Shown piece after piece: positions 6,003 to 14,509 of a stretch of 64,000 nucleotides of DNA. How positions within the stretch are numbered: position 1 is the first letter of the stretch; each line of letters starts with the position of its first letter. The DNA is taken from positions 1-64,000 of the forward strand of contig FMXS01000015.1 in assembly GCA_900104495.1 (NCBI GenBank), in the 5' to 3' direction. The notes beneath the pieces were generated by a model. The model ran no database searches, was not told the DNA's origin, and saw only the letters and a list, made by a program, of their open reading frames with translations. The DNA comes from Ruminococcaceae bacterium FB2012 (GTDB lineage Bacteria > Bacillota > Clostridia > Oscillospirales > Ruminococcaceae). A program made the position numbers and the translations under genes.

Positions 6003-7949
6003 ATGAAAAAAGAATCCTCTCCCCTTTGGCTTGAATACAAGCCGCTGAATACTGCCTTTGCCGGGCGGGCGGCTATACGCTGCCCCAGCCGCGTGGACAG
6101 GCAGGGAGCGGCAGTGACCGAGCTTATCACGGCGCTGAAGATAATGCTGCCGGCGGCGGAGCTCACCTTCGGCGCGGACAGCGCCTCGCTTATCTTCGAG
6201 GCGGATATTGCCGACTTCCTTGACCCCGAAGAATATATGATAAGCGCCGACGAGCGGGGAGCCTCCGTTATCGGCGGTTCGGAGAGCGGGCTTCTGTACG
6301 GCATTTTCGCCTATCTGCGGGAGATACGTTTAGCGGGGAGCTTCGTGCGTATGAACAGGCGGGTGCGTCCCGCTTTGGAACTGCGTATGCTGGACCACTG
6401 GGACAACGCCGACGGCTCCGTAGAGCGGGGATATTCCGGGGAGTCATTCTTCTTTGAGGACGGAAAGCTCGTGGTTAACGAGCGCACCGAGATGTACGCG
6501 AGGCTGCTGGCCTCCTGCGGGATAAACTCCGCCGTGATAAACAACGTCAATGTCCGCGGCGAGGCGGTGCGGCTCATCTGCGAGGAGAACATCCCGCAGC
6601 TTGCAAGGCTCTCGGCGCTGCTCCACAGGTGGGGGATAGCGTTATATCTGAGCATAGATTTCTCCGCGCCGGTTTCCGTGGGCGGGATGCGCACCGCGGA
6701 TCCTCTCGATCCGGCGGTGGGGTACTGGTGGTCCAACAAGGCCCGTGAGCTTTGGAAGGCTGCTCCCGACCTGGGAGGATTTCTCGTCAAGGCGGACTCG
6801 GAGGGTCAGCCGGGGCCTTATGCCTACGGACGCGACCACGCCGACGGCGCCAATATGCTGGCCCGGGCGGTGAAGCCTTACGGCGGACGGATAATCTGGC
6901 GGGCTTTCGTCTACAACTGCACTCAGGACTGGCGCGACACCCGCACCGACCGCGCCTGCGCCGGCTTCCGCACCTTTGCCCCTTTGGACGGTCATTTCGA
7001 TGCCAATGTCATCTTACAGGTGAAGAACGGCCCTATGGATTTCCAGGTACGGGAGCCGGTGCATCCCCTGTTCGGGGCGATGAAGCATACTGCGCTGGCG
7101 GCGGAGTTCCAGCTGGCGCAGGAATACACGGGGCAGCAGCTCCACGTTTGCTGTCTGCTGCCGATGCTCCGGGAGATACTTCTTTGGAACACCTGCACCG
7201 ACATCCAGCCGGGGCGGGTCATCGACAGGATATGTGCGGCGGCAGCGGTGTCCAACACCGGCGACAGCTTCTGCTGGACCGGCAGCGAACTGGCGGGAGC
7301 CAACCTCTACGGCTTCGGACGGCTGACCTTTGAGCCCCAGCTTACCGCCGAGGACATCATCGACGAATGGATAACACTGACCTTCGGCCGGGATGAAAAG
7401 GTCCGCGAGGTGCTGTCGGAGATACTTCTCAGTTCCCACAAGGCCTACGAAGACTATACCGCGCCTCTCGGACTGGGCTGGCTCTGCAAGCCCGCGACCC
7501 ATTACGGCCCCGACCCCTGGGGCTACGAATTCGACCGCTGGGGGACCTACAATCGGGCCGACCGCGACGGGGTGGGCATCGACCGCGCAAAGACGGGCTT
7601 TACGGCTATGTATAACGAGCCCCTGCGGGAGCTGTACTCCGACCCGGAAAAATGCCCCGACGAGCTGCTGCTGTTCTTCTGTCGGGTGAGGTACGACCAC
7701 CTTCTCCACAGCGGCAAGACGGTGATACAGCACATCTATGACAGTCACTTTGAGGGCTGTGAAAGAGCCGAGGAGTTCGCCCGCCTTTGGGACAGCCTTG
7801 AGGGCAGGCTCCCGGCGGAGGTCTTCGACAACGGCCGACGCCGTTTTAAAGAACAGGTCCGCTGCGCAAGAGAGTGGCGGGATGTCATCAACGCCTTCTT
7901 CCACCGGCTTTCCGGGTTCTCGGACGAACAGGGGAGAAAGCTGTATTAA
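6003..7949 (+). CDS. GH67 alpha-glucuronidase
   Basis: A 648-residue protein with the GH67 layout: N-terminal alpha/beta domain (about 1-120), catalytic barrel (about 125-440), helical C-terminal domain. It removes 4-O-methylglucuronic acid from the end of xylo-oligosaccharides. Hallmark segments are KADSEGQPGP with the general-acid candidate Glu267, PLDGHFDANV (Asp329, Asp333), QVKNGPMDFQVREP with Glu351, and FQLAQEYTGQQ. No signal peptide, so it acts in the cytoplasm on imported oligomers, as most GH67 enzymes do. The start is chosen at ATG 6003; a GTG at 5994 is the alternative and neither has a strong ribosome site. It precedes an acetyl esterase by 37 nt, forming a xylan side-chain removal operon. 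Confidence 0.93.
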   Translation: MKKESSPLWLEYKPLNTAFAGRAAIRCPSRVDRQGAAVTELITALKIMLPAAELTFGADSASLIFEADIADFLDPEEYMISADERGASVIGGSESGLLYGIFAYLREIRLAGSFVRMNRRVRPALELRMLDHWDNADGSVERGYSGESFFFEDGKLVVNERTEMYARLLASCGINSAVINNVNVRGEAVRLICEENIPQLARLSALLHRWGIALYLSIDFSAPVSVGGMRTADPLDPAVGYWWSNKARELWKAAPDLGGFLVKADSEGQPGPYAYGRDHADGANMLARAVKPYGGRIIWRAFVYNCTQDWRDTRTDRACAGFRTFAPLDGHFDANVILQVKNGPMDFQVREPVHPLFGAMKHTALAAEFQLAQEYTGQQLHVCCLLPMLREILLWNTCTDIQPGRVIDRICAAAAVSNTGDSFCWTGSELAGANLYGFGRLTFEPQLTAEDIIDEWITLTFGRDEKVREVLSEILLSSHKAYEDYTAPLGLGWLCKPATHYGPDPWGYEFDRWGTYNRADRDGVGIDRAKTGFTAMYNEPLRELYSDPEKCPDELLLFFCRVRYDHLLHSGKTVIQHIYDSHFEGCERAEEFARLWDSLEGRLPAEVFDNGRRRFKEQVRCAREWRDVINAFFHRLSGFSDEQGRKLY

Positions 7950-7986
7950 CAGCGGCGAAAGGCCGCTTGAAGCTGGGAGTGACAGT

Positions 7987-9828
7987 ATGCTTTACACCGA
8001 TGCCGATATAGCAAGCAAAATGGTCCTTCAGCGGGACACGGAGGTGCCTATCACCGGAGGGGCCGCACCGGGGGAAACGGTGATGGTACGGGTCATCCGG
8101 AACGGAAAGACCCTGGCGGAAGGAGAGTCAAAAGCCGGAGAGAACGGGCGCTTTACCGTAATGCTGCCGCCTGTTTCCGGGAGCCGCGAACCCTGCGAGG
8201 CCGTGGTCTGCGCCGGAGGCGAGAGCCTTACCCTCACGGATGTGCTTTACGGGGACGTGTTCCACATCACCGGGCAGTCGAACATGGAACTGCCCATATT
8301 CCGGGTCTTTGACCCCTTGGACCCGTCCAAGCCATTCTCCGGGGAGAAGCGGACGCCGGACAACCCATATATCCGGGAGTTCCGGGCGCCGATAACGCCT
8401 TGCTTCGATCCCGCCGCCGAGGACGGATACTGGACCTCCGGCTGCTGGCTGACCTCGGAACATCCCCGGGCCGCGGAGATGAGCGCCGTGGGGTACTTCT
8501 TCGCGGAGGAGCTTTTCTCCCGGCTGAGAGTGCCCATAGGGCTTATCAACACCTCCGCAGGCGGAGCCCCCATAGAGGGCTTCCTGCCATACGAGGAGCT
8601 TCGGCGGCTCCGCTGCTGCGACGAATTCCTTGACTTTGCCTCCGTCCCCGGCTGGATGGAACGCACGGCAGAGGAGGATAACCGCCGCTGCAGGGAATAC
8701 TACGCCATGCTTGACCGCGAAGACAGGCTGGGAGAGCGGGTCCTCGCCGGAAACTACCCAGACGGCGAAGCTGTTTCTCTGCCCTTCTGGATAAACGGCT
8801 TCTCCGGGCGCATCTGGCTTTGGACGGAATTCGACCTCCCCGAGGACTTTGACTGCGGAGAGGCAATGCTTATCCTCGGGACCCTCACGGATTCGGACTT
8901 TACCTACATAAACGGCGAAAAGGCGGGGGAGACAGGCTATATGTACCCGCCGAGATACTATCCCGCAGGGAAGACCCTTCGTCCGGGACGCAACCGCCTT
9001 GCGGTGAGGCTGGATATTTTCGGCGGGCAGGGAGGCTTCACCTACGGCAAGCGCTGGTGCATCAAGAGCGGGGACAGCATCCTTGACCTGTCGGAGAACT
9101 GGCACTATGCCAAGGCCGTAAGCGCCGGACCGCTGAGACCCGCAACGTTCTTCCAGGGGCTTCCGCTGGCCCTTTACTCCGTGACCGCCCCGGTCTACCG
9201 CCGGAAATTCAAGGCAATGGTGATCTATCAGGGGGAATCCAACTGTCACAATGCGGAGCGCTACCGGGAGCTTTTCACCCGGTTCATCGGCTATTACCGT
9301 GAGCGGGTAGGCCGGGAGATCCCGGTGATCTTCACCCAGCTGCCGGAATTCGGTATGAACGACGATTCCTGGGCGGTGCTGCGTCAAGCGCAGCTGGACT
9401 GCACTTTGCTCCCCCGGACGGCTATGGCCGTGACTATCGGCACCGGTGAGGTCAACGACCTGCACCCTATCAACAAGTGGGACGTGGGCAGGAGGCTGGC
9501 CCTCTGCGCCGGGCGGCTGGTCTACGACGGCGAGGGCTATGCGCCGGTGCGCTGTACTGCCGTTAAGCAGGAGGGCTTGACGGTCCGGCTGATCTTCTCG
9601 GAGGATGTGACCCTCTCCCGGAGGGAGAACAGTTACTTTGAGGCGGTCCGCGGCGGCGTTCCGGAGACTGTCCGGGCGGAGCAGACCGCTCCTCGGGAGA
9701 TCACATTGGCTCTGACCTCTCCGCAGCCGGAGCAGATACGCTACGCCTATATGACATCTCCTGCCGAACCTCAGCTTTTTGACCGGGACGGAGCCCCTGT
9801 ATCCCCCTTTGTTGTAAGTGTAAACTGA
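7987..9828 (+). CDS. SGNH-type acetyl esterase (sialate O-acetylesterase/SASA family)
   Basis: 613 residues of the SASA/DUF303 family. Key blocks are GQSNMEL with nucleophile Ser98, INTSAGGAPIEGFLP, VIYQGESNCHN, and the Asp-His pair in NDLHP (Asp491, His493). A beta-sandwich insert of the glycosidase-2 type lies near residues 250-370. Although the family is named for sialate esters, linkage to GH67 suggests removal of acetyl groups from xylo-oligosaccharides. No signal peptide, so it is cytoplasmic. The ATG at 7987 has GGGAG 7 nt upstream; the open frame continues upstream to 7738 only as overlap with the previous gene. A strong terminator follows. Confidence 0.88.
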   Translation: MLYTDADIASKMVLQRDTEVPITGGAAPGETVMVRVIRNGKTLAEGESKAGENGRFTVMLPPVSGSREPCEAVVCAGGESLTLTDVLYGDVFHITGQSNMELPIFRVFDPLDPSKPFSGEKRTPDNPYIREFRAPITPCFDPAAEDGYWTSGCWLTSEHPRAAEMSAVGYFFAEELFSRLRVPIGLINTSAGGAPIEGFLPYEELRRLRCCDEFLDFASVPGWMERTAEEDNRRCREYYAMLDREDRLGERVLAGNYPDGEAVSLPFWINGFSGRIWLWTEFDLPEDFDCGEAMLILGTLTDSDFTYINGEKAGETGYMYPPRYYPAGKTLRPGRNRLAVRLDIFGGQGGFTYGKRWCIKSGDSILDLSENWHYAKAVSAGPLRPATFFQGLPLALYSVTAPVYRRKFKAMVIYQGESNCHNAERYRELFTRFIGYYRERVGREIPVIFTQLPEFGMNDDSWAVLRQAQLDCTLLPRTAMAVTIGTGEVNDLHPINKWDVGRRLALCAGRLVYDGEGYAPVRCTAVKQEGLTVRLIFSEDVTLSRRENSYFEAVRGGVPETVRAEQTAPREITLALTSPQPEQIRYAYMTSPAEPQLFDRDGAPVSPFVVSVN

Positions 9829-9841
9829 TAGGATACCCTTT

Positions 9842-9872
9842 GCAGCAGGGATGCCCGTCCCTGCTGCTTTTT
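9842..9872 (+). terminator. Rho-independent terminator of the GH67 operon
   Basis: A perfect 10-bp stem GCAGCAGGGA/TCCCTGCTGC with a 6-nt loop is followed by TTTTT, 13 nt after the esterase stop. Confidence 0.93.
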
Positions 9873-10320
9873 CTGTCCGTTTCGTCACCCACAAGGCTGA
9901 AAAACAGTACAAATCCGCCTTCTGCGTATATGATTTGGCATATGCCCTACAGCATATCGTATATTCAAAAATGAATGCCCTGACGGCAAATCAAGGGGGT
10001 ATCCTTGACACGGAGGTATTTTGGACAGCAGAAAATTACTGTCCAAAAAAGCGGTTTGATTTTTTTGCTCCCGATTTTCAACAGCTCTCAAAGACTTTCA
10101 ACGACTTTGTCAAAGTCGTAACAAACCCCTCGCAAAAGGCGCAGAAACAGTGCTGTCAAGTTTTTGGCTTGATGTTGATTGGCGGAAAATGTGCCTGTAA
10201 AGCTAAATAACTTGCTTCAAAACGTTTGTGAAGTTTGCAAAATACCCCGTCGGATACCCCTCCGACGGGGCTTTGTGCAGGGTGTACAAAACTGCTGCCT
10301 CTTTTTTGGCACTAATTCAC
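9873..10320. other. Gene-poor 450-bp stretch with an isolated GC hairpin
   Basis: No coding frame with a ribosome site is supported. A 119-codon open frame here starts inside the preceding terminator and is rejected. A perfect 10-bp hairpin CCCCGTCGGA/TCCGACGGGG lies at 10245-10270, followed only by CTTTG. It could close a small RNA or be a decayed terminator. Confidence 0.4.
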
Positions 10321-10385
10321 TTGACATCGGCGGGAAAATACTATATACTTGTAAATGTTCACGGTCAGACCACAATATCTTGTGG
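10321..10385 (+). promoter_or_regulatory. nrdDG promoter with tandem NrdR-box-like palindromes
   Basis: TTGACA (10321-10326) and TATACT (10344-10349) are 17 bp apart. A first box-like sequence, ATACTATATACTTGTA (10338-10353), overlaps the -10. A second, perfect palindrome CCACAATATCTTGTGG (10370-10385), lies in the leader. Their centres are 32 bp apart, about three helical turns, the helical phasing known for paired NrdR boxes. Repression by the NrdR encoded at 4.3 kb is the natural inference. Confidence 0.82.
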
Positions 10386-10447
10386 AGGGCCGGCTCCCGG
10401 ATGATAATTACATCAAGAGTTCAGATAGATCACGGAGGTTATGTAAA

Positions 10448-12697
10448 ATGATTATCAAGATCAAGAAGCGCGACGGCAGAAACGTTACATTTAATATAGA
10501 AAAGATCGCCGGCGCTATCTACAAGGCGGCTCAGTCCGTCGGCGGAAGCAACTACGACGAGGCCCTGGAACTTGCCGGCAAGGTAGTTGACCTGCTGATG
10601 AAGCAGGAGCTGGAGGCTCCCACCGTTGAACAGATCCAGGACGCCGTTGAAAAGGTGCTTATTGAGGAAGGCCACGCCGCTACCGCCAAGGCCTACATCC
10701 TTTACCGCTCCACCCGTACCCGCGCCAGGGAAATGAACACCCGCCTTATGAAGGTGTACGAGGACCTTACCTTCAAGTCCGCCAAGGACAGCGATCTCAA
10801 GCGTGAGAACGCCAATATCGACGGCGATACCGCTATGGGCACCATGCTCAAGTACGGCTCCGTGGGCGCCAAGGAATTCTACGAGATGTATGTGCTGGAT
10901 CCCGTCCATGCCAAGGCTCACGCCGAGGGCGACATCCACATCCACGACCTGGACTTCTACACTCTGACCACCACCTGCACTCAGATCGACCTGACCAAGC
11001 TGTTCAACCGCGGATTCTCCACCGGACACGGCTATCTGAGGACCCCCAACGACATTTCCAGCTATGCGGCTCTGGCCTGCATCGCTATCCAGTCCAACCA
11101 GAACGATCAGCACGGCGGACAGTCGGTGCCCAAGTTCGAGTACGACATGGCAGAGGGCGTCAAGAAGACCTTCCGCCACCGCTACCGCGACAACATCCAC
11201 AGGGCGCTGAACCTGCTCTGCGACGTTCCCGATTCTCAGGTCATCGCCAAGCAGATCATGGAGAAGATCGAGAAGGAGAAGGGACTCCAGGTGACCCTGG
11301 CCTACGACAACGGATACAAGGAGGCCGAGGCCGAGATCCTGCTTTCCTTTGCCGATGCCAAGACCGTTGACAAAATCCAGAAATTCGCCTACAAGACCTC
11401 CTACAAGGAGACCGACAGGGCTACCTACCAGGCTATGGAGGCTCTGATACACAATCTGAACACCATGAACTCCCGCGCCGGCGCACAGACGCCTTTCTCC
11501 TCCATCAACTACGGCACCGATACTTCTGTTGAGGGCAGAATGGTCATCAAGAACGTGCTGCTCGCCCAGGAGGCCGGCCTCGGCAACGGTGAGACGCCTA
11601 TCTTCCCCATACATATCTTTAAAGTGAAGGAAGGGGTCAACTACAACCCCACCGATCCCAACTATGACCTGTTCAAGCTGGCCTGCCGTGTATCGGCAAA
11701 GAGACTGTTCCCTAACTTCTCGTTTATTGACGCGCCCTACAATCTCCAGTATTACAAGAAGGGCGATCCCAACACCGAGATCGCTTATATGGGCTGCCGC
11801 ACGAGAGTTATCGGCAACGCCCACGATCCCAGCCGCGAGATCGTCACCGGCAGAGGAAACCTTTCCTTTACCTCTATCAATATGCCGAGACTGGCTATCA
11901 ATGCCAAGGGCAATATCGGCACCTTCTTTGACAGCCTCGACGAGATGATGGATCTCTGCATCGCTCAGCTGATGCACCGCTTCAGGATCCAGGCAAGCAA
12001 AAAGGTCAAGAATTTCCCCTTCCTTATGGGCCAGGGCGTGTGGATCGACTCCGACAAGCTGGAGCTCAATGACGAAGTGGGCGAGGTCCTCAAGCACGGT
12101 ACCCTTTCCGTGGGCTTCATCGGGCTGGCCGAGACCCTCAAGAGTCTGACAGGCAAGCATCACGGCGAGAGCGAAGAGGCAAGAGAACTGGGCCTGGAGA
12201 TCGTTTCCCATATGAGAAAGCGTCTTGACGAGGAGACCAAGCGCACCGGCATGAACTTCTCGCTGCTGGCTACTCCCGCCGAGGGACTCTCCGGCAGATT
12301 CGTCCGCATGGACAAGAAGCGCTACGGCATAATCGAAGGCGTTACCGACAGGGATTACTACACCAATTCCTTCCATGTGCCTGTATACTATAATATAAAC
12401 GCATTCGACAAGATCAAGATCGAGGCTCCCTATCACGCGCTTACCAATGCGGGACATATCTCCTACATCGAGCTTGACGGCGATCCCACTCAGAACATTA
12501 CAGCCTTTGAGAAGATCATCCGCTGCATGAAGGAGCAGGGCATCGGCTACGGCGCTATCAACCACCCGGTTGACCGCGACCCCGTCTGCGGCTACACCGG
12601 CATCATCGGCGACAAGTGTCCCCTCTGCGGACGTACCGAAGCCGAGCATAAGAAGCCCGTCCACGAGCGCATCAAGCGCATCCGCTGCGACTGCTGA
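10448..12697 (+). CDS. nrdD: Anaerobic (class III) ribonucleoside-triphosphate reductase
   Basis: A 749-residue NrdD, which reduces ribonucleoside triphosphates to deoxynucleotides using a glycyl radical and formate as reductant. Residues 1-95 form the ATP-cone allosteric domain, followed by the reductase barrel. At the C-terminus VCGYTG carries the radical Gly715, and the zinc site uses Cys724 and Cys727 (CPLC) with Cys747 and Cys749 (RCDC). The start at 10448 follows GGAGG; an upstream open frame to 10355 would start inside the promoter region. It is followed by the activase nrdG. Two NrdR-box-like sites overlap and follow the promoter. It marks an anaerobic lifestyle. Confidence 0.97.
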   Translation: MIIKIKKRDGRNVTFNIEKIAGAIYKAAQSVGGSNYDEALELAGKVVDLLMKQELEAPTVEQIQDAVEKVLIEEGHAATAKAYILYRSTRTRAREMNTRLMKVYEDLTFKSAKDSDLKRENANIDGDTAMGTMLKYGSVGAKEFYEMYVLDPVHAKAHAEGDIHIHDLDFYTLTTTCTQIDLTKLFNRGFSTGHGYLRTPNDISSYAALACIAIQSNQNDQHGGQSVPKFEYDMAEGVKKTFRHRYRDNIHRALNLLCDVPDSQVIAKQIMEKIEKEKGLQVTLAYDNGYKEAEAEILLSFADAKTVDKIQKFAYKTSYKETDRATYQAMEALIHNLNTMNSRAGAQTPFSSINYGTDTSVEGRMVIKNVLLAQEAGLGNGETPIFPIHIFKVKEGVNYNPTDPNYDLFKLACRVSAKRLFPNFSFIDAPYNLQYYKKGDPNTEIAYMGCRTRVIGNAHDPSREIVTGRGNLSFTSINMPRLAINAKGNIGTFFDSLDEMMDLCIAQLMHRFRIQASKKVKNFPFLMGQGVWIDSDKLELNDEVGEVLKHGTLSVGFIGLAETLKSLTGKHHGESEEARELGLEIVSHMRKRLDEETKRTGMNFSLLATPAEGLSGRFVRMDKKRYGIIEGVTDRDYYTNSFHVPVYYNINAFDKIKIEAPYHALTNAGHISYIELDGDPTQNITAFEKIIRCMKEQGIGYGAINHPVDRDPVCGYTGIIGDKCPLCGRTEAEHKKPVHERIKRIRCDC

Positions 12698-12762
12698 GGG
12701 TGATTCCGCCGGCAGGAAGCAAGGGCTTTATCCACTTGATCCTAACGGAGGAAAAGAGCAAA

Positions 12763-13293
12763 ATGAAATTCCGCTGCGCGGGGTTGACTCCCGAATCAAT
12801 AGTTGACGGTCCCGGACTTAGGTTCACAGTCTGGACGCAGGGATGCCTGCATCACTGCAAGGGCTGTCACAATCCGCAGACCTGGGATATGGATGCCGGC
12901 ATCGAGTCCGACACCGACGAGGTCTTTGAACAGATAATTCAGAATCCGCTGCTGGACGGCGTAACGCTTTCCGGCGGGGACCCCTTCTACCAAGCAAAGC
13001 CAATGGCTGAGCTTGCGAAGAAGATACATTCCTACGAGGGCGGCAGGCTCAACGTCATTGCCTTCACTGGCTTTGGATACGAAGAGCTTATCGCGCAGGC
13101 AAATGCCGATAACGGCTATATGGAGCTGCTGCGTCAATGCGACTATCTTATCGACGGACGGTTCATCCTCGAACAGAGGAGCCTGGAGCTTAAATTCCGG
13201 GGCAGCCGCAACCAGCGCTTTATCGACGTGAAGCGTTCCCTGAAGGAAGGCCGCGCCGTTGCCCTCACCGACGAGGAGCTTTCACTGATGTGA
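12763..13293 (+). CDS. nrdG: Anaerobic ribonucleotide reductase activating protein (radical SAM)
   Basis: A 176-residue NrdG, which cleaves S-adenosylmethionine at a 4Fe-4S cluster to generate the glycyl radical on NrdD. The cluster ligands are Cys28, Cys32 and Cys35 in CLHHCKGC (CX3CX2C), followed by the SAM-binding SGGDPF motif. The start at 12763 is preceded by GGAGG 10 nt upstream; the in-frame ATG at 12700 lacks a site. The gap to nrdD is 65 nt and a strong terminator follows, so nrdDG form a two-gene operon. Confidence 0.96.
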   Translation: MKFRCAGLTPESIVDGPGLRFTVWTQGCLHHCKGCHNPQTWDMDAGIESDTDEVFEQIIQNPLLDGVTLSGGDPFYQAKPMAELAKKIHSYEGGRLNVIAFTGFGYEELIAQANADNGYMELLRQCDYLIDGRFILEQRSLELKFRGSRNQRFIDVKRSLKEGRAVALTDEELSLM

Positions 13294-13334
13294 GCGCTCC
13301 CCACTAACTATCGAATTTTCCGCTGCAATAAAAA

Positions 13335-13373
13335 GCCGCCCCGCTTGCCTTAGTGCTGTGGGGCGGCTTTTTT
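13335..13373 (+). terminator. Rho-independent terminator of nrdDG
   Basis: The stem GCCGCCCC/GGGGCGGC (13335-13342 and 13360-13367), flanked by AAAA and TTTTTT, is a strong intrinsic terminator. Confidence 0.92.
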
Positions 13374-13378
13374 AGGTC

Positions 13379-13407
13379 TTGACAAAAGCAGAGGGGTATG
13401 CTATAAT
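13379..13407 (+). promoter_or_regulatory. Promoter of tRNA-Gly
   Basis: A consensus TTGACA and TATAAT with a 17-bp spacer lie 9 nt before the tRNA 5' end. Confidence 0.92.
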
Positions 13408-13415
13408 TATTGTAT

Positions 13416-13490
13416 GCAGATATAGTATAGCGGTCATTATTTCAGTTTCCCAAACTGAGGATGCGGGTTCGACTCCCGTTATCTGCTCCA
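13416..13490 (+). tRNA. tRNA-Gly (anticodon CCC)
   Basis: The acceptor GCAGATA pairs with TATCTGC, discriminator T is followed by an encoded CCA. The anticodon stem TCAGT/ACTGA closes TTCCCAA (anticodon CCC), and the T-arm is GCGGGTTCGACTCCCGT. It reads GGG codons. A single-gene unit with its own promoter and terminator. Confidence 0.95.
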
Positions 13491-13491
13491 A

Positions 13492-13527
13492 GCGCCCCTG
13501 CCGGGTTTTCGGCAGGGGCGCTTTTTT
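13492..13527 (+). terminator. Rho-independent terminator after tRNA-Gly
   Basis: A perfect 12-bp stem GCGCCCCTGCCG/CGGCAGGGGCGC is followed by TTTTTT, right after the tRNA CCA. It may also serve the minus-strand gene ending at 13555. Confidence 0.94.
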
Positions 13528-13554
13528 GTGTGTATGATCTTGTCTGCTGCGGTT

Positions 13555-14475
13555 TCAGAGCCTTCCGAGGAAACCTTCCACATATCTGCGGTAGTTCACC
13601 GGGTCGGTCAGCACGGAATTGGCGTGCTTTGCGCCTTCGATCAGATGTACCTCGCTGTAGCCCGCAAGGCGTTCCGACATCCGTCGGGAGTTCTCCGGGT
13701 CGATGAAATCGTCCTGGGCTCCGTGGATGAACAGGAAAGGCACCTTGCAGTCATCCAGCGAATCAACGGGACGCATATCCCCGAAGGAGCAATGATACAG
13801 CACCGTTGAGCCTAAGTTGGCCAGGTCCACGAAGAAGGAGGGCAGATGTCCTTTCCCCACTGCTCCCCGCAGGACATTGTCGATGTCCGCGAAGCCGCAG
13901 TCCGCTACGGCGAAATCTACTTCCGGCCGATACTTCATCGACGCCGCCGTGGAGGCCGCTCCCAGCGATTCCCCGTGAAGTCCCAGCTGAGAGATCTTCG
14001 GATAGCGCTTACGGGTGTCCTTCACCAGTTCCGCTATATCCTGTCCCTCGCGGATTCCGTAGGTGGTAAAGGTACGCTCGTTCTCGCCGTGTCCCCGGAG
14101 ATCGTAGATGATGCAGTTGAAGCCCAGCTCAAGATACATTTTCACATATTTCAGCGAGCCGTAACGGTTGTCGGTGTGGCCGTGGGAAATGATGATGTAC
14201 TTATCCGTGGGACGGGGATTTTTCAGAAGCTGAACGTGGAGTTCATAGCCGTCGAAGCTGTTCACGGTGTAGTCCGTCTTTTCAAGAGGAACGTAGAACG
14301 AGGTGTCGTAATGCTCCGACTGCCACTTCATAGCTTCGTCCAGGGTCTGACGCTTGCCCTTCATCACATAGACTGCCAGCCCGCAGGTCAGCAGAGCAAA
14401 GAGCCCGAAGAAAACTGCTCCGCAGACGATAAGTATTTTCCCGGTCTTGGAGCGTTTTTTCTTTTCCTTTGTCAT
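13555..14475 (-). CDS. Membrane-anchored alpha/beta hydrolase
   Basis: A 306-residue protein with one N-terminal transmembrane helix (residues 13-36) after a very basic start, so the catalytic domain faces outward. The alpha/beta-hydrolase marks are the oxyanion segment ISHGHTDN, the nucleophile elbow GESLG (Ser170), the acid in HGAQDDF (Asp255 or Asp256) and the histidine in EGAKHANS (His284). It resembles the YqkD/BAAT-like peptidase S9-related hydrolases of Firmicutes; the substrate is unknown. It begins 34 nt after the clostripain-like protease gene on the same strand, so both should form one operon. Confidence 0.87.
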   Translation of the reverse strand: MTKEKKKRSKTGKILIVCGAVFFGLFALLTCGLAVYVMKGKRQTLDEAMKWQSEHYDTSFYVPLEKTDYTVNSFDGYELHVQLLKNPRPTDKYIIISHGHTDNRYGSLKYVKMYLELGFNCIIYDLRGHGENERTFTTYGIREGQDIAELVKDTRKRYPKISQLGLHGESLGAASTAASMKYRPEVDFAVADCGFADIDNVLRGAVGKGHLPSFFVDLANLGSTVLYHCSFGDMRPVDSLDDCKVPFLFIHGAQDDFIDPENSRRMSERLAGYSEVHLIEGAKHANSVLTDPVNYRRYVEGFLGRL

Positions 14476-14509
14476 TGGATCACCTCCGCTGCCGCCCGGA
14501 GGACGCGGC

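Noticed and set aside
8128..9912. Long antisense frame over the acetyl esterase gene
   Set aside because: A GC-rich codon-bias shadow; the sense frame has complete catalytic motifs.
9851..10210. 119-codon plus-strand frame between the esterase and nrdD
   Set aside because: Its start lies inside the terminator hairpin, it has no ribosome site, and its codon use differs from neighbours.
10439..12664. Very long open frame antisense to nrdD (about 740 codons)
   Set aside because: It mirrors the codon bias of nrdD on the opposite strand, has no ribosome site or domain, and nrdD is certain.
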